From Shimia sp051201625 (GTDB lineage Bacteria > Pseudomonadota > Alphaproteobacteria > Rhodobacterales > Rhodobacteraceae), in the NCBI RefSeq assembly GCF_051201625.1, contig NZ_CP179203.1, positions 1,178,001-1,242,000 of the forward strand: 64,000 nucleotides of DNA. The letters are read 5' to 3'. The notes beneath the pieces were generated by a model, which saw only the letters and a program-made list of their open reading frames with translations, had not been told where the DNA came from and made no database searches. Of this stretch, positions 63,160 through 64,000 are shown piece after piece; position 1 is the stretch's first letter; every line of letters begins with the position of its first letter. A program made the position numbers and the translations under genes.

Positions 63160-63993
63160 TTAAAGCGTTATCGGATGAGCTTTGGCGACACGGTCAAGAT
63201 CCATCAGGATTTGGATAAGCTTTGGCATCTGGTGCAGGTGGACCATGTTGGGACCATCCGAAGGTGCCGCGTCTGGATTTTCATGGGTTTCTATAAAAAC
63301 CGCAGCAACGCCCACTGAAACCGCGGCCCGTGCCATTACTGGAGCAAATTCACGCTGGCCACCGGAGCTTTCACCTTGCCCGCCGGGTTGCTGGACAGAG
63401 TGCGTCGCATCCATCACAACAGGATAACCAGATTGGGCCATGCGAGGTAGGGCGCGCATGTCAGCAACAAGTGTGTTGTAACCAAAAGACGTACCTCTTT
63501 CAGTCAGTAGAATGCCCATATTTCCGGTGCTTTCAACTTTTGAGACCACATTATCCATGTCCCAAGGCGCCAAAAATTGGCCCTTTTTGATATTGATCAC
63601 TGCACCCGTTCTACCAGCCGCCAAGAGCAGATCGGTCTGGCGACACAAAAACGCCGGTATTTGCAGGATATCGACTGCCTCAGCCGCTGGCACGCACTGG
63701 TTCGCTGAATGGACGTCGGTCAGGACAGGTACGCCAATCGTTTTACGTACATCCGCCAGCACTCTGAGGCCATCCTCAAGCCCAAGGCCGCGCTTGCCGG
63801 AGACAGAAGTGCGGTTGGCCTTGTCGTAGCTGCCCTTGAACACATATTGTGCACCAGCTGCATCACAAGCTTCCTTCATGTTTCCGGCAATCATCTGAGC
63901 GTGATCCAAGCTTTCAAGCTGACAGGGACCGGCAATGATGGTCAGTGGACAATCATTGCCAACGGTCAGCCCGGCTATTTTAATGTGCTGCAT
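63160..63993 (-). CDS. kdsA: 3-deoxy-8-phosphooctulonate synthase (Kdo-8-P synthase)
   Basis: 277 residues, full length, ATG 6 bases inside the window edge. DAHP-synthase-like TIM barrel: LTIIAGPCQLES, FKGSYDKANRTSVSGKRG, DVHSANQC, LQIPAFLCRQTDLL, NIKKGQFLAPWDM and VMDATHSVQQPGG. It condenses PEP with arabinose-5-phosphate for the lipopolysaccharide core, so the organism has LPS. It is convergent with the M3 peptidase. Confidence 0.95.
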   Translation of the reverse strand: MQHIKIAGLTVGNDCPLTIIAGPCQLESLDHAQMIAGNMKEACDAAGAQYVFKGSYDKANRTSVSGKRGLGLEDGLRVLADVRKTIGVPVLTDVHSANQCVPAAEAVDILQIPAFLCRQTDLLLAAGRTGAVINIKKGQFLAPWDMDNVVSKVESTGNMGILLTERGTSFGYNTLVADMRALPRMAQSGYPVVMDATHSVQQPGGQGESSGGQREFAPVMARAAVSVGVAAVFIETHENPDAAPSDGPNMVHLHQMPKLIQILMDLDRVAKAHPITL

Positions 63994-64000
63994 CTATGAG

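Noticed and set aside
1..64000. CRISPR arrays, insertion sequences, prophage or rRNA genes
   Set aside because: I saw no regularly spaced repeats, transposase-like genes, phage structural genes or rRNA sequence anywhere in the window.

Overview
The window reads as chromosome of a low-GC Rhodobacterales bacterium of the Roseobacter type (Alphaproteobacteria). The signs are an ethylmalonyl-CoA pathway gene set, an mdh-sucCD-sucAB-lpd block facing an mcl2-mch-sdhCDAB block, a TauE/TIGR02186 pair, an E2 subunit with two lipoyl domains, and AT-rich spacers. I could not place it to genus. No prophage, insertion sequence, CRISPR array, rRNA or intact tRNA is visible.

Layout: (1) 1-3.8 kb, a zinc-ribbon gene running off the left edge, divergent from ftsE-ftsX-plsC-PPOX flavoprotein. 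(2) 3.8-4.4 kb, a gene-free stretch with a decayed tRNA-Tyr-like piece. (3) 4.4-14.6 kb, TCA cycle genes on the minus strand (mdh, sucC, sucD, sucA, sucB, lpd). (4) 14.8-21.9 kb, plus strand: (3S)-malyl-CoA thioesterase, NnrU and DUF1737 proteins, mesaconyl-CoA hydratase, a DUF4344 metallopeptidase, then sdhCDAB and a terminator. (5) 22.1-25.5 kb, an uncharacterised trio: an ACC deaminase/D-cysteine desulfhydrase-like PLP enzyme, a DUF1989 protein and a divergent SHMT-fold PLP enzyme. (6) 26-33 kb, deoD, an H-NS-like protein, ethylmalonyl-CoA mutase, a PlsB/PlsC-type acyltransferase and crotonyl-CoA carboxylase/reductase. (7) 33.3-37 kb, a RecD-like helicase, a dead SDR gene, TIGR02186 and TauE. 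(8) 37-42 kb, a BMP-family nucleoside-type ABC importer with an unlisted 56-residue gene inside the operon. (9) 42-64 kb, housekeeping genes: rimI, tsaB, an Nfu protein, a USP, ilvE, trpS, an inactive-looking rhomboid, HdeD, murJ, a frameshifted glnD, an LppC-like lipoprotein, rsmI, gshB, two cobalamin genes, ChaN, coaBC, dut, MoeB, an M3 peptidase and kdsA.

How it works together: acetyl-CoA assimilation (ccr, ecm, mch, mcl2) feeds succinyl-CoA and malate into the TCA genes next door. The sucC and sdhC upstream regions share a pair of TGTGATCACA-type palindromes spaced about two helical turns apart, and the ecm and ccr upstream regions share an identical 12-mer in gene orientation. Both suggest shared control.

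Decay marks recur: an SDR pseudogene (34.9 kb), a yraN remnant (54.5 kb), a one-base frameshift in glnD (50.76 kb) and a tRNA fragment (4.3 kb). I found no clearly new multi-gene system. The best candidates for something undescribed are the PLP/DUF1989 trio, the small gene in the BMP operon, the inactive rhomboid and the two shared regulatory motifs.
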